Shown one piece after another: positions 49,431 to 57,924 of a stretch of 64,000 bases of DNA; the first letter of the stretch is position 1; every line of letters starts with the position of its first letter. The notes below the pieces were generated by a model. It did not search any database, had not been told where the DNA came from, and saw nothing but the letters and a program-made list of their open reading frames with translations. The stretch is from UBA1794 sp964439955 (GTDB lineage: Bacteria > Bacteroidota > Bacteroidia > Bacteroidales > Bacteroidaceae): the NCBI GenBank assembly GCA_964439955.1, contig CAYTPX010000009.1, forward strand, positions 1 through 64,000, written 5' to 3'. The translations under genes and the position numbers were made by a program.

Positions 49431-51365
49431 ATGAACTACGGATTCGTAAAAGTCGCCGCGGCAATACCCCGCCTTTCCCTCGCCGACTGCAAGGAAAACG
49501 CCAACCAGATAGAGAGCCTTGTCGCCATAGCCGAAGGGAAAGGGGCACAGGCCGTCGTATTTCCCGAACTCTGCCTCACCGGTTACACGTGCGGCGACCT
49601 CTTCGGGCAGCAAATCCTCTTGGAGGAAACGGAAATAGCCTTGATGCAAGTCCTCAACAACAGCCGCCAGTTTGACATCCTCACCATCGTCGGGATGCCC
49701 GTCATGCAAGGCAACGCCCTGTTCAACTGCGCCGTCGTCTTCCAGCACGGCAAGATTCTCGGCGTCGTCCCCAAGACCCTGCTGCCCAACTACAAGGAAT
49801 TTTACGAACGCCGATGGTTCGCCCCCGCCACCGAACTGCAGGAAAATACCATACGCCTGTGCGGGCAAACCGTACCCATGGGCGCGGATTTGCTGTTCCG
49901 GACGGCCGACTTCACCTTCGGCGTGGAGATTTGCGAAGACTTGTGGGGCGCCGTGCCACCCTCCTCGCTCCTTTCGTTGGGCGGGGCGGAACTCATTTTC
50001 AACCTCTCGGCAAGCAATGACCTCATCGGCAAGCAAAGCTACCTGAAGAACCTGCTCGCCCAGCAATCGGCCCGCTGTCTGGCCGGATACGTCTATGCCT
50101 CCTCCGGCTTGGGCGAATCATCCACCGACTTAGTCTTCGGGGGAAAAGCATTTGTCTACGAGTACGGGAAACTTTTGGCCGAGGCCGACGCCTTTAAACG
50201 GGGCGAACAACTCATAGTGAGCGAAATCGACATCGAAAAGCTCCGCACCGAACGCCACACCGACACGTCCTTCTCTGCCAATGCCGCCCAACACCGCCGC
50301 GCTTGGCGCGTTGTTCCTGCCGAAGCAGGCAACGCCACCCACGAGTTCTGCCTCACCCGCAGCTTCGACCCCATGCCCTTCGTGCCGAAGGGCGAAGCCC
50401 TCGCCCGCCATTGCCGGGAGGCGTTCTCCATACAGGTTGCCGGTTTGGCACGGAGGATGGGGCACACCCACGCGCGGACTGCGGTGGTAGGCATATCCGG
50501 CGGGCTCGACTCCACGCTTGCCCTGCTCGTCTGCACGCAGGCTGCCGACACGCTCGGGCTTTCGCGCAAGAGCGTGGTGGGAATCACCATGCCCGGCTTC
50601 GGGACTACGGGGCGCACGTACCAGAACGCCCTGGCACTCATGAAAAGCCTCGGCATCACGACACGCGAAATCCCCATAGGCGACGCCGTGCAGCAGCACT
50701 TCGCCGACATAGGACACGACCCGAACGTGCAAAATACCACCTACGAAAACGCCCAGGCACGCGAGCGCACGCAGATACTCATGGACATGGCCAACGAGAC
50801 GGACGGGCTGGTTGTCGGGACGGGCGACCTGTCGGAATTGGCTTTGGGCTGGGCCACATACAACGGCGACCACATCTCCATGTACGGAGTGAACACGAGC
50901 ATACCCAAGACCCTCGTGCGCCATCTCGTGCACTGGGTGGCCGACGGCAATTTCGGCCCCATCCCCGAGGAGACACGCGCCACGCTCTACGACATCATCG
51001 ACACCCCCATCAGCCCCGAGCTGCTGCCCGCCGGAAAAGAGGGGCAAATAGCCCAAAAGACGGAAGACCTCGTAGGACCCTACGAACTCCACGATTTCTT
51101 CCTCTACCACCTGCTCCGCCACGGATTCCGCCCGGCCAAGATACACTACCTCGCGGCACAAGCCTTCCGCAACCTCTACACCGAAGAGACCATCAAGCGC
51201 TGGTTGTGCGTCTTCCTGCGGCGCTTCTTCCAACAGCAGTTCAAGCGGTCGTGCCTCCCCGACGGGCCTAAGGTGGGCAGCATCAGCCTAAGCCCCCGGG
51301 GCGACTGGCGCATGCCGAGCGACGCCTCCGCCGCCCTTTGGCTGAAAGAAGCCGAAAACCTCTGA
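49431..51365 (+). CDS. nadE: Glutamine-dependent NAD+ synthetase
   Basis: 644 aa. The N-terminal nitrilase-type glutaminase domain (1-300) has VVFPELCLTGYTC (Glu), PKTLLPNYKEFYERRWF (Lys) and GVEICEDLWG (catalytic Cys). The C-terminal synthetase has the ATP P-loop GISGGLDSTLALLV (near residue 355) and NVQNTTYENAQARERT. It amidates deamido-NAD using ammonia channelled from glutamine. The ATG at 49431 opens the family N-terminus (MNYGFVKVAAA). Confidence 0.96.
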   Translation: MNYGFVKVAAAIPRLSLADCKENANQIESLVAIAEGKGAQAVVFPELCLTGYTCGDLFGQQILLEETEIALMQVLNNSRQFDILTIVGMPVMQGNALFNCAVVFQHGKILGVVPKTLLPNYKEFYERRWFAPATELQENTIRLCGQTVPMGADLLFRTADFTFGVEICEDLWGAVPPSSLLSLGGAELIFNLSASNDLIGKQSYLKNLLAQQSARCLAGYVYASSGLGESSTDLVFGGKAFVYEYGKLLAEADAFKRGEQLIVSEIDIEKLRTERHTDTSFSANAAQHRRAWRVVPAEAGNATHEFCLTRSFDPMPFVPKGEALARHCREAFSIQVAGLARRMGHTHARTAVVGISGGLDSTLALLVCTQAADTLGLSRKSVVGITMPGFGTTGRTYQNALALMKSLGITTREIPIGDAVQQHFADIGHDPNVQNTTYENAQARERTQILMDMANETDGLVVGTGDLSELALGWATYNGDHISMYGVNTSIPKTLVRHLVHWVADGNFGPIPEETRATLYDIIDTPISPELLPAGKEGQIAQKTEDLVGPYELHDFFLYHLLRHGFRPAKIHYLAAQAFRNLYTEETIKRWLCVFLRRFFQQQFKRSCLPDGPKVGSISLSPRGDWRMPSDASAALWLKEAENL

Positions 51366-51427
51366 CCCTCCCGCCACGCAGGGCGGCAACACGACAGCGC
51401 CTCCCCGGATGGGGGAGGCGCTGCCGC

Positions 51428-51520
51428 AAAAAAGCCAAGGCCGCCTCTCGGAAAACGCAAGCCCTTTCCCTAAAAAGTGCCGCCGCTTTCCCCCGGAGGC
51501 GCAAGCGCTTCCCCGGCCAA
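51428..51520. repeat. Dispersed palindromic repeat, 4 units, between convergent genes
   Basis: AAAAAAGCCAAGGCCGCC, GGAAAACGCAAGCCCTTTCC, AAAAAGTGCCGCCGCTTTCC and GGCGCAAGCGCTTCCCCGG are spaced about 23 nt apart. Confidence 0.8.
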
Positions 51521-51531
51521 GGCAGGAGGCC

Positions 51532-52683
51532 TCACCCCCTCCGCTCGTAGCGGGAACAGAAATAGAGCAGCAGGAAAAAGCCCACCAGCGCAAAAGGCGC
51601 ACCCACAAGGGCCGGGTAGCGGAACGAAAAGCCATGCTCCATGGGCAGCCCCCCGCAGTAGGCGCCCAGCGCGTTACCTAGGTTGAAGGCTATCTGCACG
51701 CAAGCCGCGCCCAGCATTTCCCCGCCGGGCGCATGGCGGATGAGCAGCACCTGCTGCGGCGCGCTCAAGGCGAAGAGGCAAGCCGTGCAGGCACACATGA
51801 GCAAAGCCGTAAGCCAACCCACGGACGCCACGGCGAAAATGAGCAACAGCACGCACGCCGCCACGCCCTGCGTGCACGCGGCCACATGGCCGGGCTGGAA
51901 GCGGTCGGACAAACGCCCGCTCAGCAAGTTGCCGGCCACCATGCCGAATCCGGCAAATATCATGAGTACCGTGACGGCCTCCTGCGGGAATCCGCTCACG
52001 CGCGTAAGCAAAGGGTTCACATAGCTGTACCAGCAGAAAATGCCCCCGTTGCCCAATACCGTAGCCCCCAACACCAACCACGGCGCGCCGCCGCGCAAGA
52101 AGCGGAACTGCCCCCGGAAGCCGCCCTTGCCGGGCAGGCCGCCGACCTGGGGCACCCAGCGCCAGATATAATAGACGACAAGCAAGCTGACGCCGACCAC
52201 CAGCAAAAACGGGAAGCGCCAAGAGAGATGGCCGCTCAGCGCAGTCCCGAGCGGAACCCCGAAGAGGTTCGCCACCGTCATCCCCGCCACCATGATGGAA
52301 ACCGCCTCCGAGCCGTGCCGCTCGTCGGCCAGTTTCACGGCCACGATGGAGGCCACCCCGAAATAAGCGCCGTGGGGAAGACCCGACACGAAGCGCGCCA
52401 CGAGCAAAGCGCCGTAGCTGGGGGCCAAGGCGGAACACAAGTTGCCCAAGAAGATAAGGCCGCCGAGGGCCAGGAGGATATTTTTCAGGGGGAAACGTCG
52501 CGCCAAGGTCAACAAAGGGGCGCCAAAACAGACACCCAGCGCGTAGGCCGAAATCAAATGCCCGGCACGCGGGATGCTAACCCCGAGGCTATGTGCCACG
52601 TCGGGAAGGATTCCCATCATTACAAACTCGGCAATGCCCAAAGCGAGCGTGCCAAAAGCCAATGCCACTAAACTCTTTTTCAT
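51532..52683 (-). CDS. MFS transporter
   Basis: 383 aa with 12 transmembrane helices. GIAEFVMMGILPDVAHSLG in helix 1, the motif-A-like loop after helix 2 (FGAPLLTLARRFPLKN) and GRLSDRFQPG in the second half fit the AraJ/YdhP-type drug-sugar exporter branch. Substrate unknown. Start 52683 (MKKSLVALAF) is taken because the longer upstream frame is repeat sequence. Confidence 0.9.
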   Translation of the reverse strand: MKKSLVALAFGTLALGIAEFVMMGILPDVAHSLGVSIPRAGHLISAYALGVCFGAPLLTLARRFPLKNILLALGGLIFLGNLCSALAPSYGALLVARFVSGLPHGAYFGVASIVAVKLADERHGSEAVSIMVAGMTVANLFGVPLGTALSGHLSWRFPFLLVVGVSLLVVYYIWRWVPQVGGLPGKGGFRGQFRFLRGGAPWLVLGATVLGNGGIFCWYSYVNPLLTRVSGFPQEAVTVLMIFAGFGMVAGNLLSGRLSDRFQPGHVAACTQGVAACVLLLIFAVASVGWLTALLMCACTACLFALSAPQQVLLIRHAPGGEMLGAACVQIAFNLGNALGAYCGGLPMEHGFSFRYPALVGAPFALVGFFLLLYFCSRYERRG

Positions 52684-52800
52684 TTTGCCGTGAAGACTAA
52701 TTGCGTTTTTGCGGCTGCAAAAATACCGCTTCCCGCCCAAATACGGAAGCAAACCGCCCGGCAAGGGCCGCATCCCATGCCGTGGTTTCCCTGCTCCGCG

Positions 52801-52850
52801 CCTGCCCTTTTTGGGGAAAGTGCCAAGGCTTTTCCCGGAAAGGCCGGGCG
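52801..52850. repeat. Dispersed palindromic repeat, 2 units
   Basis: CCCTTTTTGGGGAAAGTGCC and AAGGCTTTTCCCGGAAAGGCC lie in the divergent region before the small membrane protein gene. Confidence 0.75.
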
Positions 52851-52981
52851 CAAAAGACAAAAACCCGCGGCCCACGGAAGTTTACCTAATTATATATAGG
52901 GCGATTCACGCAGATAATCCCTATCTTTGCCCCGCATCGGGGAAGGCCGAACGGCAGCATGCCCCGCCCCTTCCACATGTC

Positions 52982-53221
52982 ATGAAAACGAAACTCGTCC
53001 TTATCGCCATCACGCTGGGCCTTATCGGCTATATCTGCTCCCCATGGCCGGGCATCCCCGTGGCTTTGGCCGGGGCAGCCTTGTTGAGCAGCTTCTTCAG
53101 CATCCGGAAAAAAGACAAAAGCCTGCTCCTGCTGGCCGGGATATTGGTTGCCGTGGCCATCGTGGCCGCAGCCGTACTGTTTATCGCAGCCCCGGGCGAA
53201 CCGGCGTCTCCACCTTTCTGA
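52982..53221 (+). CDS. Small membrane protein of unknown function
   Basis: 79 aa with three predicted hydrophobic segments (LVLIAITLGLIGYICSPWPG, VALAGAALLSSFFS, SLLLLAGILVAVAIVAAAVL). Family not recognised. TATCTTTG at 52920-52927 is a candidate -7 box. A DUF454 gene follows 14 nt after its stop, so they are probably co-transcribed. Confidence 0.65.
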   Translation: MKTKLVLIAITLGLIGYICSPWPGIPVALAGAALLSSFFSIRKKDKSLLLLAGILVAVAIVAAAVLFIAAPGEPASPPF

Positions 53222-53235
53222 CTCCCCGGACAGCC

Positions 53236-53670
53236 TTGAAAGCCCATCCCCCCACAGGCACGCGCCGCCGCCACCCGGCCCCGAAGGGCGGGAAGCGGGT
53301 ACTCCGCATCCTGACCGCCGCAGGGGGCACGTTCAGCGTAGGGCTGGGCGTAGCCGGGGCTTTCCTCCCTGTCTTGCCGACCACGCCCTTCCTGCTGCTC
53401 GCCGCCTGGTGCTACGCCCGAAGCTCGCCGCGGCTGCACCGGAAGCTGCTGCAAAACCGCTATTTCGGCCCCTATATCCGCAAATTCCAAGAGGAGAAGG
53501 CCCTCCCGCCAAGGGTGAAAATCCTGTCGTGCTCGCTCGTATGGGCTTCCCTGCTGGGCTGCACTTTCTTTGTCCCCGGAGTGCCGTTGTGGGTACGGCC
53601 CGCGTTTCCCGTGTTAGCCTTGCTCATCACACGCCACATACTCTCCTTTGCCACACTCCGGCGCAAATGA
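53236..53670 (+). CDS. DUF454 (YbaN-like) inner-membrane protein, start uncertain
   Basis: About 144 aa from a TTG at 53236. The DUF454 core is clear: LGVAGAFLPVLPTTPFLLLAAWCYARSSPRLHRKLLQNRYFGPYI, with three to four transmembrane helices. No ATG or GTG precedes the core within the gene, so either TTG 53236 is used or translation is coupled to the small membrane protein. Function of the family is unknown. Confidence 0.75.
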   Translation: MKAHPPTGTRRRHPAPKGGKRVLRILTAAGGTFSVGLGVAGAFLPVLPTTPFLLLAAWCYARSSPRLHRKLLQNRYFGPYIRKFQEEKALPPRVKILSCSLVWASLLGCTFFVPGVPLWVRPAFPVLALLITRHILSFATLRRK

Positions 53671-53740
53671 CCCCGCCGGCGCATGCCGCGCGCCTGCCCA
53701 CGCCCCGGCTGTAGGGAAAGGGGAAGCGAAGCCCGGGCGC

Positions 53741-53786
53741 AAAAAAAGTGCCAGCCCCGCGGCTTTTGGCCGCAGGGCTGGCACTT
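53741..53786 (-). terminator. Terminator of tRNA-Lys
   Basis: AAGTGCCAGCCC (53746-53757) pairs perfectly with GGGCTGGCACTT (53775-53786). On the minus strand the stem runs into seven T. The arm resembles the dispersed repeat. Confidence 0.85.
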
Positions 53787-53808
53787 ATCCACCATTTACT
53801 TTTATCGG

Positions 53809-53881
53809 TACACCCTCAGGGACTCGAACCCTGGACCCACTGATTAAGAGTCAGTTGCTCTACCAACTGAGCTAAGGATGC
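53809..53881 (-). tRNA. tRNA-Lys (CTT)
   Basis: 73 nt. Acceptor GCATCCT pairs with AGGGTGT (with G-U pairs), followed by TA, D-arm GCTC...GAGC, anticodon arm ACTGA-CTCTTAA-TCAGT (anticodon CTT), variable loop, T-arm CAGGG-TTCGAGT-CCCTG and discriminator A. CCA is not encoded. Followed by a strong terminator. Confidence 0.93.
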
Positions 53882-54024
53882 AACTCCTTTTTTCCTTTTT
53901 GCGGTGCAAAGGTAGGCATTCCCCGGGATACCGCCAAACAAAACGGGACATTTTTCGCCGCCAAGCCCAACTTTCCCGCCCGGAAGCACCTCCGCCGCCC
54001 TGCCGAAGGACATGGGGGGAGAAG

Positions 54025-54105
54025 CAAAAAGCGCCTGCCTTTTTCCGGAAAACCGCCGACGTTTTCCCCAAGAAGGCACGGCACTTTTCCGGAAAAAGGT
54101 TGGCC
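54025..54105. repeat. Dispersed palindromic repeat, 3-4 units
   Basis: AAAAAGCGCCTGCCTTTTTCC, GGAAAACCGCCGACGTTTTCC and AAGGCACGGCACTTTTCCGG are spaced about 23 nt apart. Confidence 0.85.
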
Positions 54106-54196
54106 ACTTCCCCTTTCCTAATTGGCGGAAACTGAAAAAACGCACGGGAAGGGGTGGTAAAACAAGGGGACAGTTGCAAATAAATGCAGGAAAATA

Positions 54197-54227
54197 TTGC
54201 ATACCGCCTGCATATTCCCTATTTTTG
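54197..54227 (+). promoter_or_regulatory. Promoter of the arginine cluster, with a TGCATA direct repeat
   Basis: ATTG at the -33 position and TATTTTTG (54220-54227) are separated by 20 nt. TGCATA occurs twice, 5 nt apart, in the spacer and could be part of an operator, possibly for ArgR autoregulation (inference). Confidence 0.55.
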
Positions 54228-54245
54228 CAGCCAAAAATTCATATT

Positions 54246-54788
54246 ATGCAACGCTCCAGAGACAACAAACGCCAACGCTTAGACGCAATCAAGCTCATCG
54301 TTTCAAGCAAAGAGATTTCCAACCAACAAGAACTGCTGGCGGAACTCCGTACCGAAGGCTTCACGCTGACGCAAGCCACGCTCTCGCGCGACCTGAAGTC
54401 CCTGCAGGTAGCCAAATCATCCAACGCCAACGGCCGCTACGTCTATACGCTCCCCAGCGAAAGCAACCACAAACAACTTGGATATTACACCAATTCCCTG
54501 CAAGAGATGATGGACTTGGCGGGCTTCCGCTCGCTGGACTTCTCTGGAAACCTGGGCATCATCAAGACCCGCCCCGGGTATGCCAGCAGCCTGGCCTACG
54601 ACATTGACAACCTGGCGCTGAACGACGTGTTGGGGAGCGTGGCGGGCGACGATACCATCCTGCTCATCCTTCGCGAAGGGTGCTCGCGGAGGGGAATCAA
54701 ACGCGCGCTGGGGAAACTCACCAGCAACCCCGCCGGACAGGAAGAAGACAAAAACGATACCAACAACACTGAAGAAAATAATGGATAA
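54246..54788 (+). CDS. argR: Arginine repressor
   Basis: 180 aa. The N-terminal winged helix has RLDAIKLIVSSKEISNQQEL and TLTQATLSRDLKSLQVAK. The C-terminal oligomerisation and arginine-binding domain has IKTRPGYASSLAYDIDN and GSVAGDDTILLILREG. It is longer than E. coli ArgR (156 aa) by a charged C-terminal tail. Start 54246 is the first Met before the DNA-binding domain and follows the promoter. Its stop overlaps the next gene by 8 nt. Confidence 0.94.
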   Translation: MQRSRDNKRQRLDAIKLIVSSKEISNQQELLAELRTEGFTLTQATLSRDLKSLQVAKSSNANGRYVYTLPSESNHKQLGYYTNSLQEMMDLAGFRSLDFSGNLGIIKTRPGYASSLAYDIDNLALNDVLGSVAGDDTILLILREGCSRRGIKRALGKLTSNPAGQEEDKNDTNNTEENNG

Positions 54789-55416
54789 CTGCATTGAGAT
54801 TATGGTCGCCGGCAAGGAACACATCCCCCATGTCGAAACCATATTGACCACAATCGAAGTAGCCGCCAAGAAACGGGGCACGGGCATCGCCCGCCGCTCG
54901 CCCGACTACGTGAAGCAAAAGATGCTGGAAGGGAAAGCCATCATTGCCATGGACGGGGACACCTTTGCAGGCTTTTGCTACATCGAGACATGGAGTAACA
55001 AACACTTTGCCGCCAACTCGGGCCTCATCGTAGCCCCGCAATACCAAGGCCACGGGCTGGCCAAGCACATCAAGCGCTTCGCCTTCGAATACTCGCGCCG
55101 CCGCTACCCGCACGCCAAGCTGTTCGGGCTGACCTCCGGGCTGGCGGTGATGAAAATCAACACGGCGCTGGGCTACGTGCCCACCACGTTTTCCGAGCTG
55201 ACGGACGACGAGGCGTTCTGGAACGGCTGCCGCACGTGTGTCAATTACGACGTCCTGATGCGCAACGAGAAGACGCGTTGCATCTGCACCGCCATGCTTT
55301 ACGACCCGGACCAGCACCCCGAAGACCACCTCGGCGACAACCCGCTAAAAGACGGCGAGACCCCCGAGCCCGTACGGATGCCACTGAAAAAGGAAACAGC
55401 CGAAGTGGCCCCCTAA
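54781..55416 (+). CDS. GNAT family acyltransferase of the arginine cluster
   Basis: 211 aa. GNAT fold: IEIMVAGKEHIPHVETIL at the N-terminus and the acyl-CoA-binding LIVAPQYQGHGLAKHIKRFAFEY (Q/RxxGxG/A-type, near residue 90). It sits between argR and argG with an 8-nt overlap. In Bacteroidetes arginine synthesis uses N-acyl (acetyl or succinyl) intermediates, and this enzyme is a candidate N-acylglutamate synthase. That role is inferred from position, not from a diagnostic motif. Confidence 0.8.
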   Translation: MDNCIEIMVAGKEHIPHVETILTTIEVAAKKRGTGIARRSPDYVKQKMLEGKAIIAMDGDTFAGFCYIETWSNKHFAANSGLIVAPQYQGHGLAKHIKRFAFEYSRRRYPHAKLFGLTSGLAVMKINTALGYVPTTFSELTDDEAFWNGCRTCVNYDVLMRNEKTRCICTAMLYDPDQHPEDHLGDNPLKDGETPEPVRMPLKKETAEVAP

Positions 55417-55475
55417 AAAAGGGACAAGAGAACCCAACGAAACATAGAACCTGTTTTATTGAAAAAACATACGAC

Positions 55476-56675
55476 ATGAAAAAGAAAGTGGTAGTCGCCT
55501 TCAGCGGCGGGCTGGATACATCGTACACCGTGATGTACCTGGCCAAAGAAATGGGCTATGAAGTCCATGCAGCGTGCGCCAACACGGGCGGATTCAGCCC
55601 CGAGCAACTGCGCACAAATGAGGAGAATGCATACAAATTGGGCGCAACAAAATACGTAACGCTCGACGTGACACAGGAATATTATGCGAAGAGCCTGAAA
55701 TACATGATTTACGGAAACGTGCTGCGCAACGGCACTTACCCCATTTCCGTCAGCTCCGAACGCATCTTCCAGGCACTGGCCATCGCGCGGTATGCCAATG
55801 AAATCGGCGCCGATGCCATCGCCCACGGCTCGACAGGCGCGGGCAACGACCAAGTCCGTTTCGACATGACGTTCCTTGTCATGGCACCCGGAGCGGAAAT
55901 CATCACCCTCACGCGCGACAAAGCGCTGAGCCGGCAAGAAGAAATCGACTACCTCAACGCACATGGCTTTGCCGCCGACTTTACCAAGTTGAAGTATTCC
56001 TACAACGTAGGCATCTGGGGAACCTCCATCTGCGGCGGCGAAATCCTCGATTCCGCCCAAGGCTTGCCCGAATCGGCCTACCTCAAGCATTGTACCAAGG
56101 AAGGCAGCGAACAACTCCGCCTTACCTTTGAACGGGGAGAGCTCAAGGAGGTCAACGGCGAACGCTTCGACAATCCCATCAAGGCTATCCAGAAAGTGGA
56201 AGAAATCGGGGCAGCCTACGCCATTGGGCGCGACATGCACGTGGGCGACACCATTATCGGCATCAAAGGGCGCGTAGGCTTCGAGGCCGCCGCGCCGATG
56301 CTCATCATCGGTGCACACCGCTTCCTGGAGAAGTACACGCTGAGCAAGTGGCAACAATACTGGAAGGACCAAGTGGCAAACTGGTACGGGATGTTCCTCC
56401 ACGAGAGCCAGTACCTGGAACCCGTCATGCGGGACATCGAAGCAATGCTTGCCAGCAGCCAACGAAACGTGAACGGGACTGCCATCCTCGAGTTGCGCCC
56501 CTTGTCGTTTTCCACGGTGGGCGTGGAAAGCCAAGACGATTTGGTGAAGAACAAGTTCGGCGAATACGGCGAAATGCAGAAAGGCTGGACGGCCGAAGAC
56601 GCCAAAGGCTTCATCAAAGTCCTGTCCACCCCCCTACGCGCCTACTACGCCAACCACAAAGATGAGACCGTCTAA
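55476..56675 (+). CDS. argG: Argininosuccinate synthase
   Basis: 399 aa. It joins citrulline and aspartate with ATP. VVVAFSGGLDTSYTVMYLA is the N-terminal ATP-binding loop, and SSERIFQALAIARYANEIGADAIAHGSTGAGNDQVRFD is the diagnostic substrate-binding block, with ICGGEILDSAQG further on. Start 55476 (MKKKVVVAFS) lies 59 nt after the GNAT stop. The 66-aa PspC gene overlaps its 3' end by 14 nt. Confidence 0.96.
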   Translation: MKKKVVVAFSGGLDTSYTVMYLAKEMGYEVHAACANTGGFSPEQLRTNEENAYKLGATKYVTLDVTQEYYAKSLKYMIYGNVLRNGTYPISVSSERIFQALAIARYANEIGADAIAHGSTGAGNDQVRFDMTFLVMAPGAEIITLTRDKALSRQEEIDYLNAHGFAADFTKLKYSYNVGIWGTSICGGEILDSAQGLPESAYLKHCTKEGSEQLRLTFERGELKEVNGERFDNPIKAIQKVEEIGAAYAIGRDMHVGDTIIGIKGRVGFEAAAPMLIIGAHRFLEKYTLSKWQQYWKDQVANWYGMFLHESQYLEPVMRDIEAMLASSQRNVNGTAILELRPLSFSTVGVESQDDLVKNKFGEYGEMQKGWTAEDAKGFIKVLSTPLRAYYANHKDETV

Positions 56676-56862
56676 CCCCAAGAAGCTCACCCGCCCACGC
56701 GCCGGCCGCAAGCTGGCTGGCGTGTGCGGCGGCTTGGGTATTTACCTCAACATAGACCCCACGGTGGTACGAGTGGTATATGCGTTGCTCACCGTGTTTA
56801 CCGCTTTCTCCGGAATCATCATCTACATCATCCTGATGCTGCTGATACCCGAAGAAGAATAA
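56662..56862 (+). CDS. Small PspC-domain membrane protein
   Basis: 66 aa. The PspC domain is complete: KKLTRPRAGRKLAGVCGGLG, YLNIDPTVVRVVYALLTVFT, then one transmembrane helix ending LLIPEEE. PspC proteins take part in envelope-stress sensing or stabilise membranes. The start overlaps argG by 14 nt in another frame, so it is translated from within the arginine operon, an unexpected neighbour. Confidence 0.88.
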   Translation: MRPSNPKKLTRPRAGRKLAGVCGGLGIYLNIDPTVVRVVYALLTVFTAFSGIIIYIILMLLIPEEE

Positions 56863-56899
56863 TAGCCTTCCATCCCGAAACATATTAAAACTTATAGAT

Positions 56900-57868
56900 A
56901 TGATCAAAGCCGGAATCATCGGCGGCGCAGGCTACACGGCCGGGGAGTTGCTGCGCCTGTTGCTCAACCACCCGGAGGTAGAAATAGGATTCGTACACAG
57001 CTCCAGCAACGCGGGCAACCGCATCACCGACGTCCACGAAGGGCTTTACGGGGAGACCGACTTGGCTTTTACCGACAAGTTGCCCTTGGACGAGATTGAC
57101 GTGCTCTTCTTCTGCACGGCACACGGCGACACCCGCAAGTTCATGGAGAGCCACACCCTGCCCGGACACCTGAAAGTAATCGACCTGTCCATGGACTACC
57201 GCCTGAAAGCACCCGGGAACGAGTTCATCTACGGCCTGCCCGAGCTGAACCGGCGGGCTACCTGCCAAGCCAAATACGTGGCAAACCCCGGATGCTTCGC
57301 AACGGCCATCCAGCTGGGGCTGCTCCCGCTGGCAAAGAACCTCATGCTCAACGGCGACATCATGGTGAACGCCATCACCGGGAGCACGGGAGCCGGAGTA
57401 AAGCCTGGCGCCACGACCCATTTCAGCTGGCGGAACGACAATATCAGCATCTACAAAGCCTTCGAACACCAGCATGTCCCCGAAATCCGCCAGTCGCTCA
57501 AGCAACTCCAGAACAGCTTCGACTCCGAAATCGGCTTCATCCCGTACAGGGGCGGCTTCGCGCGCGGCATTTTCTGCACCATCGTGGTGAAGAATACCAT
57601 GGAGACGGACGATTTGTACAAGATGTTCGAAGAATATTACGAGCGCGACTCCTTTGTACACATGGCGCGCAAAAGCATCGACCTCAAGCAAGTGACCAAT
57701 ACCAACAAGTGCCTCATCCATCTGGAGCGGCACGGCGGGAAACTTCTCATCGTGACCTGCATCGACAACCTGCTGAAAGGAGCCAGCGGCACGGCCGTAC
57801 ACAACATGAACCTGCTCTTCAACCTCGAAGAGACCGTAGGGCTCAAACTCAAGGCCAGCGCTTTCTGA
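56900..57868 (+). CDS. argC: N-acetyl-gamma-glutamyl-phosphate reductase
   Basis: 322 aa. NADPH-dependent reductase that makes the N-acylglutamate semialdehyde. The N-terminal Rossmann motif is AGIIGGAGYTAGELLRLLLNHP, and YVANPGCFATAIQLGLLPL carries the catalytic Cys (near residue 133). HFSWRNDNISIYKAFEHQH is conserved. In Bacteroidetes the acyl group may be succinyl. It lies 37 nt after pspC and 56 nt before argD, with a repeat copy in the latter gap. Confidence 0.95.
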   Translation: MIKAGIIGGAGYTAGELLRLLLNHPEVEIGFVHSSSNAGNRITDVHEGLYGETDLAFTDKLPLDEIDVLFFCTAHGDTRKFMESHTLPGHLKVIDLSMDYRLKAPGNEFIYGLPELNRRATCQAKYVANPGCFATAIQLGLLPLAKNLMLNGDIMVNAITGSTGAGVKPGATTHFSWRNDNISIYKAFEHQHVPEIRQSLKQLQNSFDSEIGFIPYRGGFARGIFCTIVVKNTMETDDLYKMFEEYYERDSFVHMARKSIDLKQVTNTNKCLIHLERHGGKLLIVTCIDNLLKGASGTAVHNMNLLFNLEETVGLKLKASAF

Positions 57869-57919
57869 AAAAAGCACCGGCACTTTCCCACAAAACCCAC
57901 AGGACTTTTAAGCAAAAGA
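57866..57919. repeat. Dispersed palindromic repeat between argC and argD
   Basis: AAAAAGCACCGGCACTTTCC and CACAAAACCCACAGGACTTTT are spaced about 22 nt apart within an operon spacer, so a copy here does not necessarily terminate transcription. Confidence 0.75.
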
Positions 57920-57924
57920 AACAG

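Larger units (their letters stand above)
53882..54245. other. Intergenic region between tRNA-Lys and argR
   Basis: No gene seen. It holds a repeat copy at 54025-54105 and the argR promoter at 54197-54227. Confidence 0.65.
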
